From contig NC_071328.1 of NCBI RefSeq assembly GCF_010183535.1, positions 15,438,001 through 15,502,000 on the forward strand: a DNA stretch of 64,000 nt, read 5' to 3'. Both the position numbers and the translations under genes were made by a program. Under the pieces are notes generated by a model. That model was not told where the DNA came from. It did not search any database and saw only the letters and a list, made by a program, of their open reading frames with translations. Source of the stretch: Caenorhabditis remanei (lineage: Eukaryota > Nematoda > Chromadorea > Rhabditida > Rhabditidae). Positions 31,801 through 42,924 of this stretch are shown here, in pieces; position 1 is the stretch's first letter, and each line of letters begins with the position of its first letter.

Positions 31801-34193
31801 ACTCTCAACACTCTTCCCTGATAGTTCTTTCGATGCAGCGAAGCTATCGCCAACTCCATCGCCGGAACGTCGGCGAACGTGACGAGAGCGAAACAATTCT
31901 TGACTTCACCGTCGATCGGACGCGAATTGAAGATTTTCGATTGGACAACTTTTCCGTATTGACTCGCGAGTTGCTGGAAATCGACAATTGATTTTATGTC
32001 TATGGGAAGCGTTTTTTTCCTGGGAAAACGGGAAAGGAGGAAACGCAGGAAAGTATAGATAAAGTGTGTGTGCTATCTTTCAGCATAAAATGCTGACATT
32101 CCCCCATTTTTATCGATCCATTCGACAGTCGATAAAACAATTCGATTTGATTCAATTTTTGGATTACTGTAGTCATATATCAACAGCTACAGTAACCCTC
32201 GAAATGAGACGAACTCATTTAAACGGCTCTAAACGCGCCAACGACGCTCCAGCAGCTCTCGATTCGATTCACAATTGGATTACTGTAAGCATATATCGAC
32301 AGCTACAATAATCCTCCGACCAATTCGCTTTTGAGTTTTCGGCCAAATTCGCCATTTTCAGCCTACATCATCGATTTCAACGGGCCCGTTTCACTTTTTT
32401 TTTATCCGAGGAGAGGAAAAGCACGTTTCTATCCAGATTTTTCGATTCGAAAGGAACTTTAGAAGCGCTGAATGAAATAATAACGCGCTAATGGCACCCC
32501 TAGAAACCATCTCAAAAAGGTAATCTTTTTTGAAATAGCATAGCGTCAGCGGCTCCCCAGCCTTATCAAATCATCGTTTTTGCTCAAAATCCGTTCAAGA
32601 CTGATCAAATTTATGAAAAAAATTGTGTTTCGCTCAAAACACTATCAAGGCGCCCCAAATTCGTCTCAATCATCGCTTTAAGCTGAAAGTTGGCTTGAAA
32701 CGCGTCGCAGGCACCCCAGATGCTCCTGATCTTCGTTTTTTGGTTCAGAACGCAACCGATACGCCCCAGTATAGTCCGAATCGTCGTTTTGCGCTCGAAA
32801 CCGATTCAAAACGCTCCACATGCCACCAGATCTTCATCTTTCCGCTGAAACATCCCATAGGTTCGTCACAATCATAATTTTGAGCTAAAATCGGCTCAAA
32901 CTCGGTTGAACTGCCGGAAATCGCGGTCACGACACTCCAGACGTCCCTTGATTTGTTGTTTTTCGTTCAAAACGCGCCAACAACGGCTGAGATCTCCTTA
33001 TCTTCGTTTCTTGGGCTGAAAACGCGCCCCAGACGTCTCAGACGGCCTTACACCTCGTTTTGGGCTGAAAATTGGCTCAAAACTTGGTTGAGCTATAGGA
33101 AATCTTAGAAACGACGGTCAAGCTTTGTTTTGAACGACATTTGCTAAAAACGCGTCCGAGGCGCCCCAGCTCTCTTCATCTTCGTTTTTTTCTGCTAAAA
33201 ACGCGTCCGAGGCGCCCCAGCTCTCTTCATCTTTGTTGTTTTTCGTTCGTTCAAAACGCGCCAACAACACCCCAGCTCTCCTTATCTTCGTTTTTTTCCG
33301 TTTTTCCCGCAAAAAACGCGTCCCGGGCGCCCCAGATTCCCACAAAATTGTGAATTCATGCATCTCTTCAATTACCTTCACACTTGACGCCTTCGTCGAC
33401 GGCGTCATTCCACGAATCCATATCGACGTTTTTTTGGAGTCGTCGGCAAAGAGTTTGGTTGAAGTTGAAGACGTCGTGTTGGTGGTGGTGGTGACGACTT
33501 TTGGCGCTCCAGAAGTTTCTGATGACGTGGCAGATGACGTCGGCTCGCTAGCCTTCTTCTCCTCCTTGACAGGATTCTCATCCAACGGATCCTCGAGAAG
33601 ATCCTCTTCATAGTCCAAAAAAATCTCATCTTCTTGTGAATTTTGCATTTGTTGCGTGGTGAATGGTGGCTCCGGCGATTCCTCTTTTTCCGATTTTTCC
33701 TCTTTTTTTGGCGGCTCCAGAATCATCACGTCATCATCATCGTCGTCCTCCTCGAATTCATCCTCTCCTTCTACTTCTTCCTCTTCTTTGATAACTTCTT
33801 GTTGTTGCTCCGCGATAGGCTCCGCCTCCTTTTTCTCAACTTTTTGCTCATTCTCCTGCTCCGCGAGCATCTTCACCTCCATTTTCAGCTCCGTCACGAC
33901 TTCTGAATCCTCGACGATGTGAAGTTCGTTCGATTCTTCAATTGTGATGTCCGCCTCCTCTTCCTCCTTCATTTCGACTATAAAATTCGAAAAATTCGCA
34001 AAAATTCCGTTGAGTTCCGAGTTAATTGCCAATTAATTGGATTGCCAATTAAATTGATAATTGGGTCTCGCCGCGACACGACCGTATTCCAGCCCGAAAA
34101 TAAGCCCCGCCCCCTGAAAAAAAACTAACCGTTCTTCACATTCTCCTCGTTTTCAGGTATTGCGCCGACTGCTGGCGTGTCGGTGGCGCTCAT
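25896..34193 (-). CDS. SAFB/SLTM-like RRM protein
   Basis: Seven minus-strand exons join in frame: 34193-34130, 33977-33376, 31973-31794, 30870-30296, 28675-27942, 26392-26147, 26095-25896 (866 residues). Order: a Glu/Asp-rich N-terminal third (EEVEGEDEFEEDDDDDD), one RRM at about 205-282 (SIWIRGMTPSTKASSVK; RNP1-like NCFALVTF), an Arg/Ser/Pro-rich region, a charged coiled coil at about 585-650 (REKEKVRFEKEKLEREKLK), then a Gly/Ser/Asn-rich tail. This matches scaffold attachment factor B/SLTM, nuclear RNA-binding proteins of chromatin and splicing. The usual N-terminal SAP domain is not seen. The 26 codons upstream of the chosen ATG are open and end in an acceptor at 34272-34273, so an upstream coding exon is possible. 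Introns carry several tandem repeats. Confidence 0.82.
26455..27510. repeat. GTCTGTCTGTGTGTCTG minisatellite in SAFB-like intron
   Basis: About 1 kb of degenerate tandem repeats built on GTCTGTCTGTGTGTCTG plus a short spacer such as CAATTCCAGAT or TCATTCCCGAT, period about 35-47 bases. It lies in the intron between exons 5 and 6. Long open frames on both strands here are by-products of the repeat. A few stray units recur at about 27840-27930. Confidence 0.9.
28905..29275. repeat. Foldback element, GGCCTAGGATCCGACAACTC ends
   Basis: GGCCTAGGATCCGACAACTC at the left is answered by GAGTTGACGGATCCTAGGCC at the right. The interior is imperfectly palindromic (TTTCGGGTCAAAAGTCACC region). The same end sequence occurs at about 50180-51010 and 51500, so it belongs to a local repeat family. 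It lies in the intron between exons 4 and 5 of the SAFB-like gene. Confidence 0.6.
29290..30290. repeat. TTTTCAGCCGATTTCAG degenerate tandem array
   Basis: Dense irregular repetition of CAGCCGATTTCAG and CATTTTCAGCCAATTTCAG, including four consecutive ATTTCAACCG units near 30187-30235. It is intronic to the SAFB-like gene. Plus-strand open frames rich in FSRFQPIS are artefacts of it. Confidence 0.8.
32460..33345. repeat. Degenerate GCGCCCCAG minisatellite
   Basis: Repeated units of roughly 45-60 bases containing AACGCGTC and GCGCCCCAG or CACCCCAG followed by a TTCATCTTCGTTTTT-like tail. The clearest adjacent copies are at 33147-33245. It lies in the intron between exons 2 and 3 of the SAFB-like gene. 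Confidence 0.65.
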
Positions 34194-34549
34194 TTTGTCG
34201 TCGAATCGATTTTCAGCAGTGAGATTCGGCTCTTTTAGTACTTCAGACGAGTATTTTTCCTGGCGAATCGCCTGAAAATTGGAAAAAATGAGAAATTTTA
34301 TGAAAATTGAGCGATTTTTGTCAATTTTTGTTGATTTTCGACGTGGAAAGAAGAGTTGCGGTGAGCTGGCAGAATGTGGAGGTATGCAAATGCGCTCTGT
34401 TGCGAACAGTGGGTTTTCTATTGATATGGATATGAGAATGATTCAATTAACTGGTAATTTATGCGTATAATTACTAAATCAGTGTTGTTTAATTACTAAA
34501 TGTCATTTTAGACTGAAAATCTTCGAATTTCTGCTCTAAAATTCAGGAA

Positions 34550-34935
34550 TCTGAATCTAACGTCGTCAGAATTCTGAATCTATCTTCAATTTCTGCTTAG
34601 GTGTCATTTTAGACTGTAAATCTCCGAAATTCCGCTCTAAAATCCTTGTTTTTAGGGTAATTTAGGTCTTGAGCCCACTTTTGAGAGCAAATTCAAGATT
34701 CTCACGTCTTCTAATGTTGATTTTTGCAGAAAACCGCTAGTCAATAGCAGTTTTCTGTGAAAACCAACATAGAAGACGTGAAAATCTTGAATTTGCTCTC
34801 AAAAGTGGGTTCAATACCTAAATTATCCTAAAAACAGGGATTTTAGAGCGGAATTTCGGAGATTTACAGACTAAAATGACGTATAGCCAGAAAATGAAAA
34901 AGGATTCAGAATTCTGACGACGTTAGATTCGGTTA
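34550..34935. repeat. Foldback element upstream of the SAFB-like gene
   Basis: A near-perfect palindrome. AATCTCCGAAATTCCGCTCT near 34619 answers AGAGCGGAATTTCGGAGATT near 34845, and CACTTTTGAGAGCAAATTCA answers its reverse complement. GCTAGTCAATAGC forms the loop near 34736. Outer ends are AATCTAACGTCGTCAGAATT and AATTCTGACGACGTTAGATT. Confidence 0.8.
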
Positions 34936-35222
34936 TCTTCGAAAATTCAAACTTTCAGAGAATCATTTCGAGTTTTTCAGAATCCTGACGTCCTGAGGAT
35001 TCTGAAACTTCTCTCAAAACTTGAGACTCAAACAAATGTGCTCAATAGCATAACTACCCGAAAAACGCGACTTTTAGAGCTGAAAATCAGGTTTTTCAGT
35101 CTCAAAATCGTGAAACTTATAAAGTCAGAGATTCAGAATCCTTCAGCTCTTCTGAAATCGATAATCCTCTCTGAAATACTCAAATTTCCGCAGAAACTTG
35201 AATATGACTGAAACCGGGTATA

Positions 35223-35560
35223 TTGGAGCCAAAAATCTCAAATTTCAGTGATTTTTCCACCATTTTCAAGGAAAATCGATGGAATTTCAGCACAAAGGCT
35301 GAAACTGTGCCGTTCAAAGCCGAAAACCTCAATTTCAGAGTTTTTTTTTTCGACTTTTTCGATGAAAATCTGTGGAATTTCAGCTCGAAGGCTGAAACTG
35401 TCCCCTCGAAGCAGAAAATCTCAAATTTCCGAGATTTTTTCAACTTTTTCGAGAAAAATCAATGGCATTTCAGCTCGATGACTGAAACTGTGCCCCTCAA
35501 AGCTGAAAATCTCAATTTTTCGACTTTTTCGATGAAAATCTGTGGAATTTCAGCCCGAAG
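35223..35560. repeat. About 90-bp tandem repeat, four copies
   Basis: TGGAATTTCAGC...AAGGCTGAAACTGT recurs at about 35279, 35371, 35463 and 35545, with TCGACTTTTTCGATGAAAAT-like spacers. The rest of 35561-36290 is pyrimidine-rich sequence with a (TA)n run at 35827-35852. It is presumably upstream sequence of the KCTD-like gene, and no coding sequence is seen. Confidence 0.65.
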
Positions 35561-36290
35561 ACCCCTTCAGATCTCTCCGCCAATCTTCTCTATTCACTAT
35601 ACCAACTCGTCTTTTTTCTCTCTCTCTCCATCCGGGGCCTACGATAAAGACAACCCGTCGACATTGACAAATTGCCTTCCGGGAGGGAGGAAACGGAGCA
35701 CAAAGAGCACAAAATTTATATCACCAAACTCTTCAGTTTTTTCGCCTCTTCGTCTCTCCGTTTTCCATTCTCCGCTTGTAATTCATCATTCTCCTCTCCT
35801 CTCATCTTCCAGCAGCCTTCAGTTTCATATGTCTATATATATATATATATATAGAAAACTGGACTGGAAAACTTGTGTTAGATGAGAGCGCAGTGTGATG
35901 AACTGGGGGGTGAAAAACAAACGCCGGCGGCGTGGAAATTGGTTTAGAACCAATGTTGTGGATTCCAAATGAAAAAACAACGCCAATGGATATAAATTTC
36001 ATTTCCCGCCCGTATTCTTCTCAATTTTTTGGCGGCGTCAAAACTTCTTCTCCGGTAAACACTTGACTTTTCGCCTCCCAGAAAGAAGAAGAAGACACCG
36101 CCCTCCAAGAGAAGGCGGAGAAGCCCGACGAAAAAGGGGGCGTGGCTTCCCACTTTCCCCATTTTCTTCAGTCTTCTGGAGGGGGGCTCCCTGACGTCGC
36201 CGTCCTCCCTTTTTCTCTCTTTTTCTTCTTCTTTTTGCTAACAAAAACAGAAGAAGAACACTCAACACTTTTTCGAGTTCTAGGAGTGCG

Positions 36291-39200
36291 ATGCTCGGCG
36301 AGCCACAGCAAGAAATTGCACAAATCATTTGTGCACATGGTGCGACAATTTCCACAACTCGTGCCACACTTCAACGTGCGCCCCGCTCGCTTCTGACGAC
36401 GTCGCCCGACTCCACATCGGATTCTGATGACAAAATTGTGCGGATTCTTGTCGAGGCGCTTCGCCGTCACGATATGAGTATTATCGTGTCGGAATCTTTC
36501 GATCAATGGGCCAGATTGGCTGCCGAGGTGAGTGCAGTGTGTATCTCTTTTTGCGGATCTCGTTGAGCTCAACGGGGGTGCTCCGAGAGCACTGGGGGCT
36601 CTGGGCTCTAGGAGAGAGCAAGAAATGAACAACAAAAACGAGTCATAATGTGCAAAAATGGGAGTTTGTACGACTACATTATGACATTGACGCCGGATAT
36701 GAAGTCAGAATTATTCAAGTCAGAGTTAACCCTTTTGAATTCAAAAATGTGCTAAAAAACGAGCTTGGACTCATTTTTGAGCAGAAATCCTTGGGATTCC
36801 AATTTTCATCCAGTTCTGACGAAAATCCAGCAAAACTGAAATCAATAGGATTGTTAGTGCATACATGTGTCAGAAGTCTGGAAAATCGGACTAAAAAAAA
36901 ATTTCGAGCTAAGGTACCTCTCGGGAAAAAAATGTTCGAGCTAGGGTACCAGCTGGCCAAAACTAACAGTTAGTGTACAAGATAGCTGAAAATCTGGAAA
37001 TGACGGGAACTGGCTCAAAAATGCTTCCAGAAACGATGATTTTGAGATTTTAAGTGATTTTATACGAAAAATTCTGGAAGTTTTCCTCAAAGATGACTCC
37101 AAGCTCATTTCTGAGCTCGATTTTTGAATTCAGAAGTCATAATTCAATTCTCAGTATCTAAAATTTGCTGAAAATCTGAAAGTCACGGAAACACCAACGA
37201 TGATTTTGAGATTTCCAGTGATTTTTGCTCAAAAACGAGTTTGGACTCATTTTTGAGCAGAAATCACTGGAACTCACAAAATCATCGTTTCTAGAAGCAA
37301 ATTTGCGTCAGTTTCTGTGATTTTCAAATTTTCAGCAAAAATATGACTTCTGAATTCAAAAATCGTGCTCAAAAATGAATTTAGAGTCATTTTTTAGCAA
37401 AATTTCCAGCGATTTTCATATAAAATCACAGGAAATCTCAAAATCATCGTTTGTCAAAGCGACTTTCCGTGAATTTCAGATTTTCAGCTATCTTGAACAC
37501 TGACAATCCTATTGATTCCAGTTTTGTCGGATTTTCGTCAGAGTTGGCTGAAAATTGAGCACAAAGTCTCCTTTTCAAGCCAAAATCACAGATTCTCAGC
37601 GATTCTAGACGGGATTTCCGAGATTTTCAGCTAGAAAACTGAAAAATAGACCATTTTCAGCTTTTTTAAGTCCAAAAACTCAAAAATTCCAGGCAAAACG
37701 TCTCGGCCTCATCTCGTTCGTCGAAGCCGCGTGTCCTTCCACTATTAGCATCTCTTGTCACGCGGCTCTCTCCACCGGACGTATCAATCCAGAAGTCACG
37801 TTTCGAAAGGTAATCAAACGTCCTTCTGGATTCCAAGAATAGAAGACGTCGTCTAATTCATTCTTCACCCTTTTTTCTCTTTCTCTATTATCGGTTATTC
37901 ATATACCAATTCAAAGAAGAAGAGAGCTCTCTTTCTCTCAAAAGGGACACCACATCATCATCAACATAAAAACTGAATGCGTTGGAGGAGAAAAAAGAGA
38001 AAAAAGAAAGACATATATCAATTTTTCTCTCTTTTTCTTCTCCCCTCAACTAACATTTCCCTTTTAGGTTCTTCGAATTGTGGTCTCCGGAAAAGTGATC
38101 ATGTGTCGAGCGGTGTTTGGCGACTCGTTGAATGAGTGCCGTGATGGCGGTGGGACAGATTTTGAGATGGATCGGTATACGTCGAGGTGAGGGGATTCAG
38201 AAGCATTGGAATGGTCAAAATGAGCAACTTTCGGTCAGCAAGCGTCTCTTAGTGCCCTAAAGTGCTCTTAATTTGACCTTTTTGCTCAATTTGAGTCAAA
38301 AATGACTGAAAATTGAATTTTGGAGCGCCGGAAGGGATTCAGATGACTTGGAAATGATCAAAATGAGCAATTTTCGATCGGAAAACGTAAATTTCAACCG
38401 AAAATGGCGGAAAACCTAATTTGCTAATTTTGCGTCAAAAATGGCTAAAAACTGAACTTTGGAGCTCAAGAGCTTTGTCTAGGTCCAACTTTTGCTCGAT
38501 TTGTGCCAATTGAGAGAATCAGATGACTTCATAACTGTCAAAATGAGCAATTTTCGATCAGAAAGTGTAAATTTCGACTAATTGGCCTTTTTGCTCATTT
38601 TGAGTAAAAGAAAAGACTGAAAATTGAACTTTGGAGCTCCAGAACTTTGTCTAGGTCCAAATTTTGGTCAATTGACTGAAAAATAGCTGAAAATGAGCCG
38701 TCGGAGAGGGGAAAATCAACTAAATACTCAAGTTTATCGTAAGAAACGTCAACACCCATCTCTTATCTAGAAAACCATAAAAATTGCACTGAAAACTGCT
38801 CTGAAATGAGTTCAAAGTCAAAAAAAGATGAATTTTCTTCCTTTTCAGCTATAAAATGTGCATTTTTCTAGCTATAAAGATAACGAGAATTACGAATTTT
38901 TATGCCATTTTCTTCCTCTTCCTGACAGTTTCATGGCAAAGTCGGAATTTGCTCTATTGGGGGTACTGGAGCTCCAAAATATGCCAAATCCGGTCATTTT
39001 CAGTCCAAAAGGCTCCAAAATCTTCCCCTTATATCCAGAGTCAAGAAAAACGGGGTTAGCACCGATTTTGACTCTTTTTGGGACTTCCAGAGCTCCAAAA
39101 CATGGCGAATCTAGACATTTTCAGCCTATAAATCTCCCTTCTTTGATTTTGGCTCATTTTGAGACTTCTGGAGCTCCAAAATTTGCTAAATACAGTGATT

Positions 39201-42194
39201 TTCAGTCTAAAAAGCTCCTTTCTTCGATTTTGACTAATTTTGGAAGCTCTGGGGCTCTAAAATGAGCGGAATCTGGAAATTTTTAGCCTAAAAAGCTCCT
39301 TTTTTTCTATTTTGGCTTATTTTGGGTCTTCTGGCGCTTCAAAATACGTCTAAAACCGTCCAAAAAGCTCCAAAATCTTCCAGATTCTTCTTAAAGCACA
39401 GTAATCTCGAGAAGGCGTTCGACCAGCTCGCCTCATCCGGCTACCGGCTCATCCATTCGAACACGTTTGCTCCGTCACAAATGCCTAAGCACGCGTCAAA
39501 AGACGATTCCCAATTCATCCATCACTCGCAATTCGTTTTCCACCGTCAACCCAAGGTAACTTCCAGAATCTCTTCTTTTTGTCTTCAGAAGACAATTCTG
39601 AAGTCCAGAAGACGTCAGCGGGGAAGTGGAAGAACGAGGGGAAAAACGAGGAAAAAGAGGGGAACTTTGTCTATCCTCTTAAAAGCTTTTCCTCCTCCTT
39701 TTCTTCTCTTCTTTTACCTCGTTTTCCACCCATTTTTTCCGCTTCAAAATCAAATCACGGGCTCCACTTTGCTCCGGCTACCGGAACGTGTGTACATAGA
39801 GGAAATTTTCGAGAAAACATGGGAAAAGGGGCTCAGTTTTGCTACTTTCTCGTAGAAAATTGAGTATAGACACTTTCAGACATGGAGATTTCAGAAATCG
39901 TGCTCACTCACAGAGGAAATCTCTCAGAAATGATATATTTTCGGTTGAAAAATACCATTTTCGGAAGATTTCAGCATGTATTTCAGTCCCGGAGCCTTTT
40001 TTTCAATGTTGCCACTTTCTAGTAGAAAATTGAGTGTAGACACTTTCAGACATGCACATTTCAGAAATCATCTCAAAAATTATACATTTCAGTTGAAAAA
40101 ATAACATTTTCTGACGATTTTTGCGGATTTAGCACGAATTTCAGTTCTGGAGCATTTTCAAGCTCTTTTTGGCTCAATCTAGATACTTTTTGGTAGAAAA
40201 TTGAGTATAGACACTTTCAGACATGCACATTTCAGAAATCATGCTCACTCACAGAGAAAATCACTCAAAAATGTCATTTCAATTGAAAAAAAATTACATT
40301 TTTTGAAGATTTTTGCGAATTTAGCACGAATTTTAGTCCTGGAGCATAGCTTCTGAGCTCATGGATGGCTTTAGGGCACCATTTTGGATGGTTTCAGCCG
40401 TATCCATTGAATTTTCAAGTTTTCTGACTCAATTTTGTCACTTTTCATCAGAAAAAATAACTAAAATCGCTCAGATCTACTGAAAATTGTGGAAATCTGA
40501 CCATTTGAGCCGTTTTTTGCTCCAAGAGCCTCTGCGAGCACATTAATCGGTCAGAGACTGACTTGGAGACATTTAACTCAGTTTGAGCGTTTTCCAGCCA
40601 AAATTCAACAATCCTTCGCCTTTCTATAGGTAAAATTGACTTCAGAAAGCGATTTTTCGACTAATTTTCCGTCCAAAGACGTAGAAAATGTCTTTAACGC
40701 TCATTTTTCAACTAGAATCGTTTCCAGAAGATGTGAACTAGCTGATTTCATGATTTCAGCCATTTTCAGCCAGAAACATTCGATTTTCAACGTTTTCAGT
40801 CTAATTTTCTTCTCAGAATGAGAGAAAGACTTCTGGGGCTCTTTGAACGCTCCATTCAGCGCTGTTCAGCCAGAATTTTGGCACTTTTCTATCAAAAAAT
40901 GCACAAAATTCTCACACCAAGTGAAATCGATCCTTCTCATCTCGAATTTCCTCACGACTTTTCGACTTTTTCTCATCCAAAAAGAGGAGTGTGTTTTCAC
41001 CCATCCGGCGACTGGGGACCATCCAAATTGTGTATTCTATTCACCACTTGTGTGATCAAATTAGCGTCACAAAAAGACAGAAAATGTGGGGAAATTCCGG
41101 GGAAAAAAACGGAAATGGAGTGAAGAGAGAGATAGCTGTGGAGAAACGGCTAATGAGATGAACGGAAACTTTTTGTGTTCTGACGGAGAGCTTTTTGTGT
41201 ACTTTTGGTCTTTTTGAAAGGAAAAATTTGAGAAATTAGGGGTTTGAGAACGATTTTAGCCTAGAATTTTCCGATTTTTCCGGATTTTTAGTCTATTTCT
41301 TGCTAGAAGTGGCTACCGGGCACGTTTCCTTCACTAGATTTACCTTAAGCAGAGAAAACAGGAAAACACGTCGAAGGTGCGCCAGATAAACGAATTTAGC
41401 CTAGAAAAGACGGTTTTAAATCAGTTTTCTGTCGATTTTTGGAATTAGTCTATTTCTCGCTAAAAATGTCCTTCGCAAAGGGTTTTCGTGGAAAAGTGAG
41501 ACTTCTGAGACAAATTGTTAGTTTTATGCCAAAAACACCACAAGATTAGCATAATTTCCAGGAAATTGGCCAAAATTACACATTTTCGAGCAGAAAATTG
41601 CCATAAATTTGACAGTTTTGCGAAAAAATCTAACGTTTTGAGCTCAATTTTCTGGTAATTAGTTGAAAAATGTGCTCCGAAGCGAAGATTTTCAGGTTTT
41701 TCTGAAGATTTCTGTGAAAATTTGAGTTTTAGACGAAATTCGAGGTTTTTCGACCGACAAAATTGAATTTTAGCTGAAAATTGATGAAAAACTCACAAAT
41801 TTCCACGTTTTGAGCTCGGAAACTACATTTTTGCGGTTTTTTAAACTAAAATCTCGAAAAAGTGCAGAAAAGTGGGCTTTCACCCTAAAGCATCACATTT
41901 TGTGGAAAAAAAATTTAGTTTCTGGCCGAGAATATTACATTTCCGAAGAATTTAGTTCATTTCCGACGAGAAAACTCAAGTTTTAAGCTGAAAATCCGCA
42001 AAAAAACGGATTTTTCTCGAATAACCCGATTTCAGATGAGAAAACTATAATTTTGAGCTAAAAATCCGGATTTTTCGCTCAAAAATTTGGTTTTTTTGCA
42101 GTAAACCAGACTAAATATCGATTTTTCACGAAAAACTGAATATTTTCAGCTCTGCCCACCAACGGACACCACCACACCGCCGGCGAGCTCCTAA
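36291..42194 (+). CDS. KCTD8/12/16-like BTB-H1 protein
   Basis: Exons 36291-36527, 37693-37809, 38068-38186, 39384-39555 and 42150-42194 join in frame to 229 residues. Residues about 10-90 resemble a degenerate T1/BTB fold (ISTTRATLQRAPRSLL, KIVRILVEALRRHDMS, AAEAKRLGLISFVEAA). Residues about 95-205 match the H1 domain of KCTD8/12/16 (VSGKVIMCRAVFGDSLNECR, RYTSRFFLKHSNLEKAFDQL, SGYRLIHSNTF, SQFVFHRQP). In vertebrates these are auxiliary subunits of GABA-B receptors that bind G beta-gamma; the same role in nematodes is inference. The last exon adds 14 residues rich in Pro and Thr. An AATAAA is near 42260. The acidic stretch replacing the canonical BTB core (SPDSTSDSDDK) is unusual. Confidence 0.8.
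39842..40335. repeat. About 175-bp tandem repeat in KCTD-like intron 4
   Basis: GTAGAAAATTGAGTATAGAC followed by ACTTTCAGACATG occurs at about 39851, 40022 and 40193, with TTTCAGAAATC, CTCACTCACAGAG and GAAGATTT blocks in the same order. It lies within the 2.6-kb fourth intron. Confidence 0.75.
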
Positions 42195-42924
42195 TCGATT
42201 TCTACCGCTTAAAATTTTCAAATTTTCGCATTTTTTCCACATAGAATGAGTTTCGACGAATAAATTATCGATTTTCTCGCTTCCTTACTTTCGTTAATCG
42301 CACAATTAATACAACTTTGACTCCTTCAGAGCTCAATCCACGTTTTTCGAGTTCCGCCTGCAAATTTTTCGTTTTTTTTGAAAATTTTTCGAAAAATCAA
42401 TAAAAACCACCTTTAATGAACTGACAGACAGGCTAGAAACGTCTTTTCCGTCGTTTTCTGGCATATGCTGCACTGGAAAGTGCTCGGAAAGTGGAGAAAA
42501 TCGATAAGCGGCGTCGACGGGAATATTCTGAAGGTTTGTTGGGGATTTTCTGGCGATTTCGGGCGGTTTTAAATGGAGCGGACATTGCGAATTATTATTT
42601 TCCGCTGAAAAATTGCTAAAAATCCATGGAATTATGAAAAAATTCCATGAAAATCGAAGAGAAAATGCGAAAAAAATGAGATGAGAAAACGAGAGATGCG
42701 CCAGCTCACGAGAAACGCGTCAACAAATTTATTGACGCATTTCCCGTGTTTTCGCAATTTTGGAGGGATTTTCGAATTTATTTATTTTATTTTTTCCTTT
42801 TTCAGCCGATTTTTATCGATTTTCTTCATTTTTTCTTCCAAAAATCAAAAAAAAGAAAATTTCTAACCAAATTTATTAAAAGATCCATAAAAAATCCAAA
42901 AAAACCAATAATTATATCTAAAAA
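42195..42924. other. Convergent 3' flanks of the KCTD-like and ABHD11-like genes
   Basis: Contains AATAAA for the plus gene (about 42260) and, on the minus strand, AATAAA signals near 42780. AAACGCGTCAACAAATTTATTGACGCATTT near 42713 is a short inverted repeat. No further gene is seen. Confidence 0.45.

Noticed and set aside
33643..33922. Ser-rich and Phe-rich plus-strand frames
   Set aside because: Antisense of the acidic exon of the SAFB-like protein.
35180..35481. Frames such as GISARRLKLSPRSRK on both strands
   Set aside because: Produced by the 90-bp tandem repeat upstream of the KCTD-like gene; no splice or family support.
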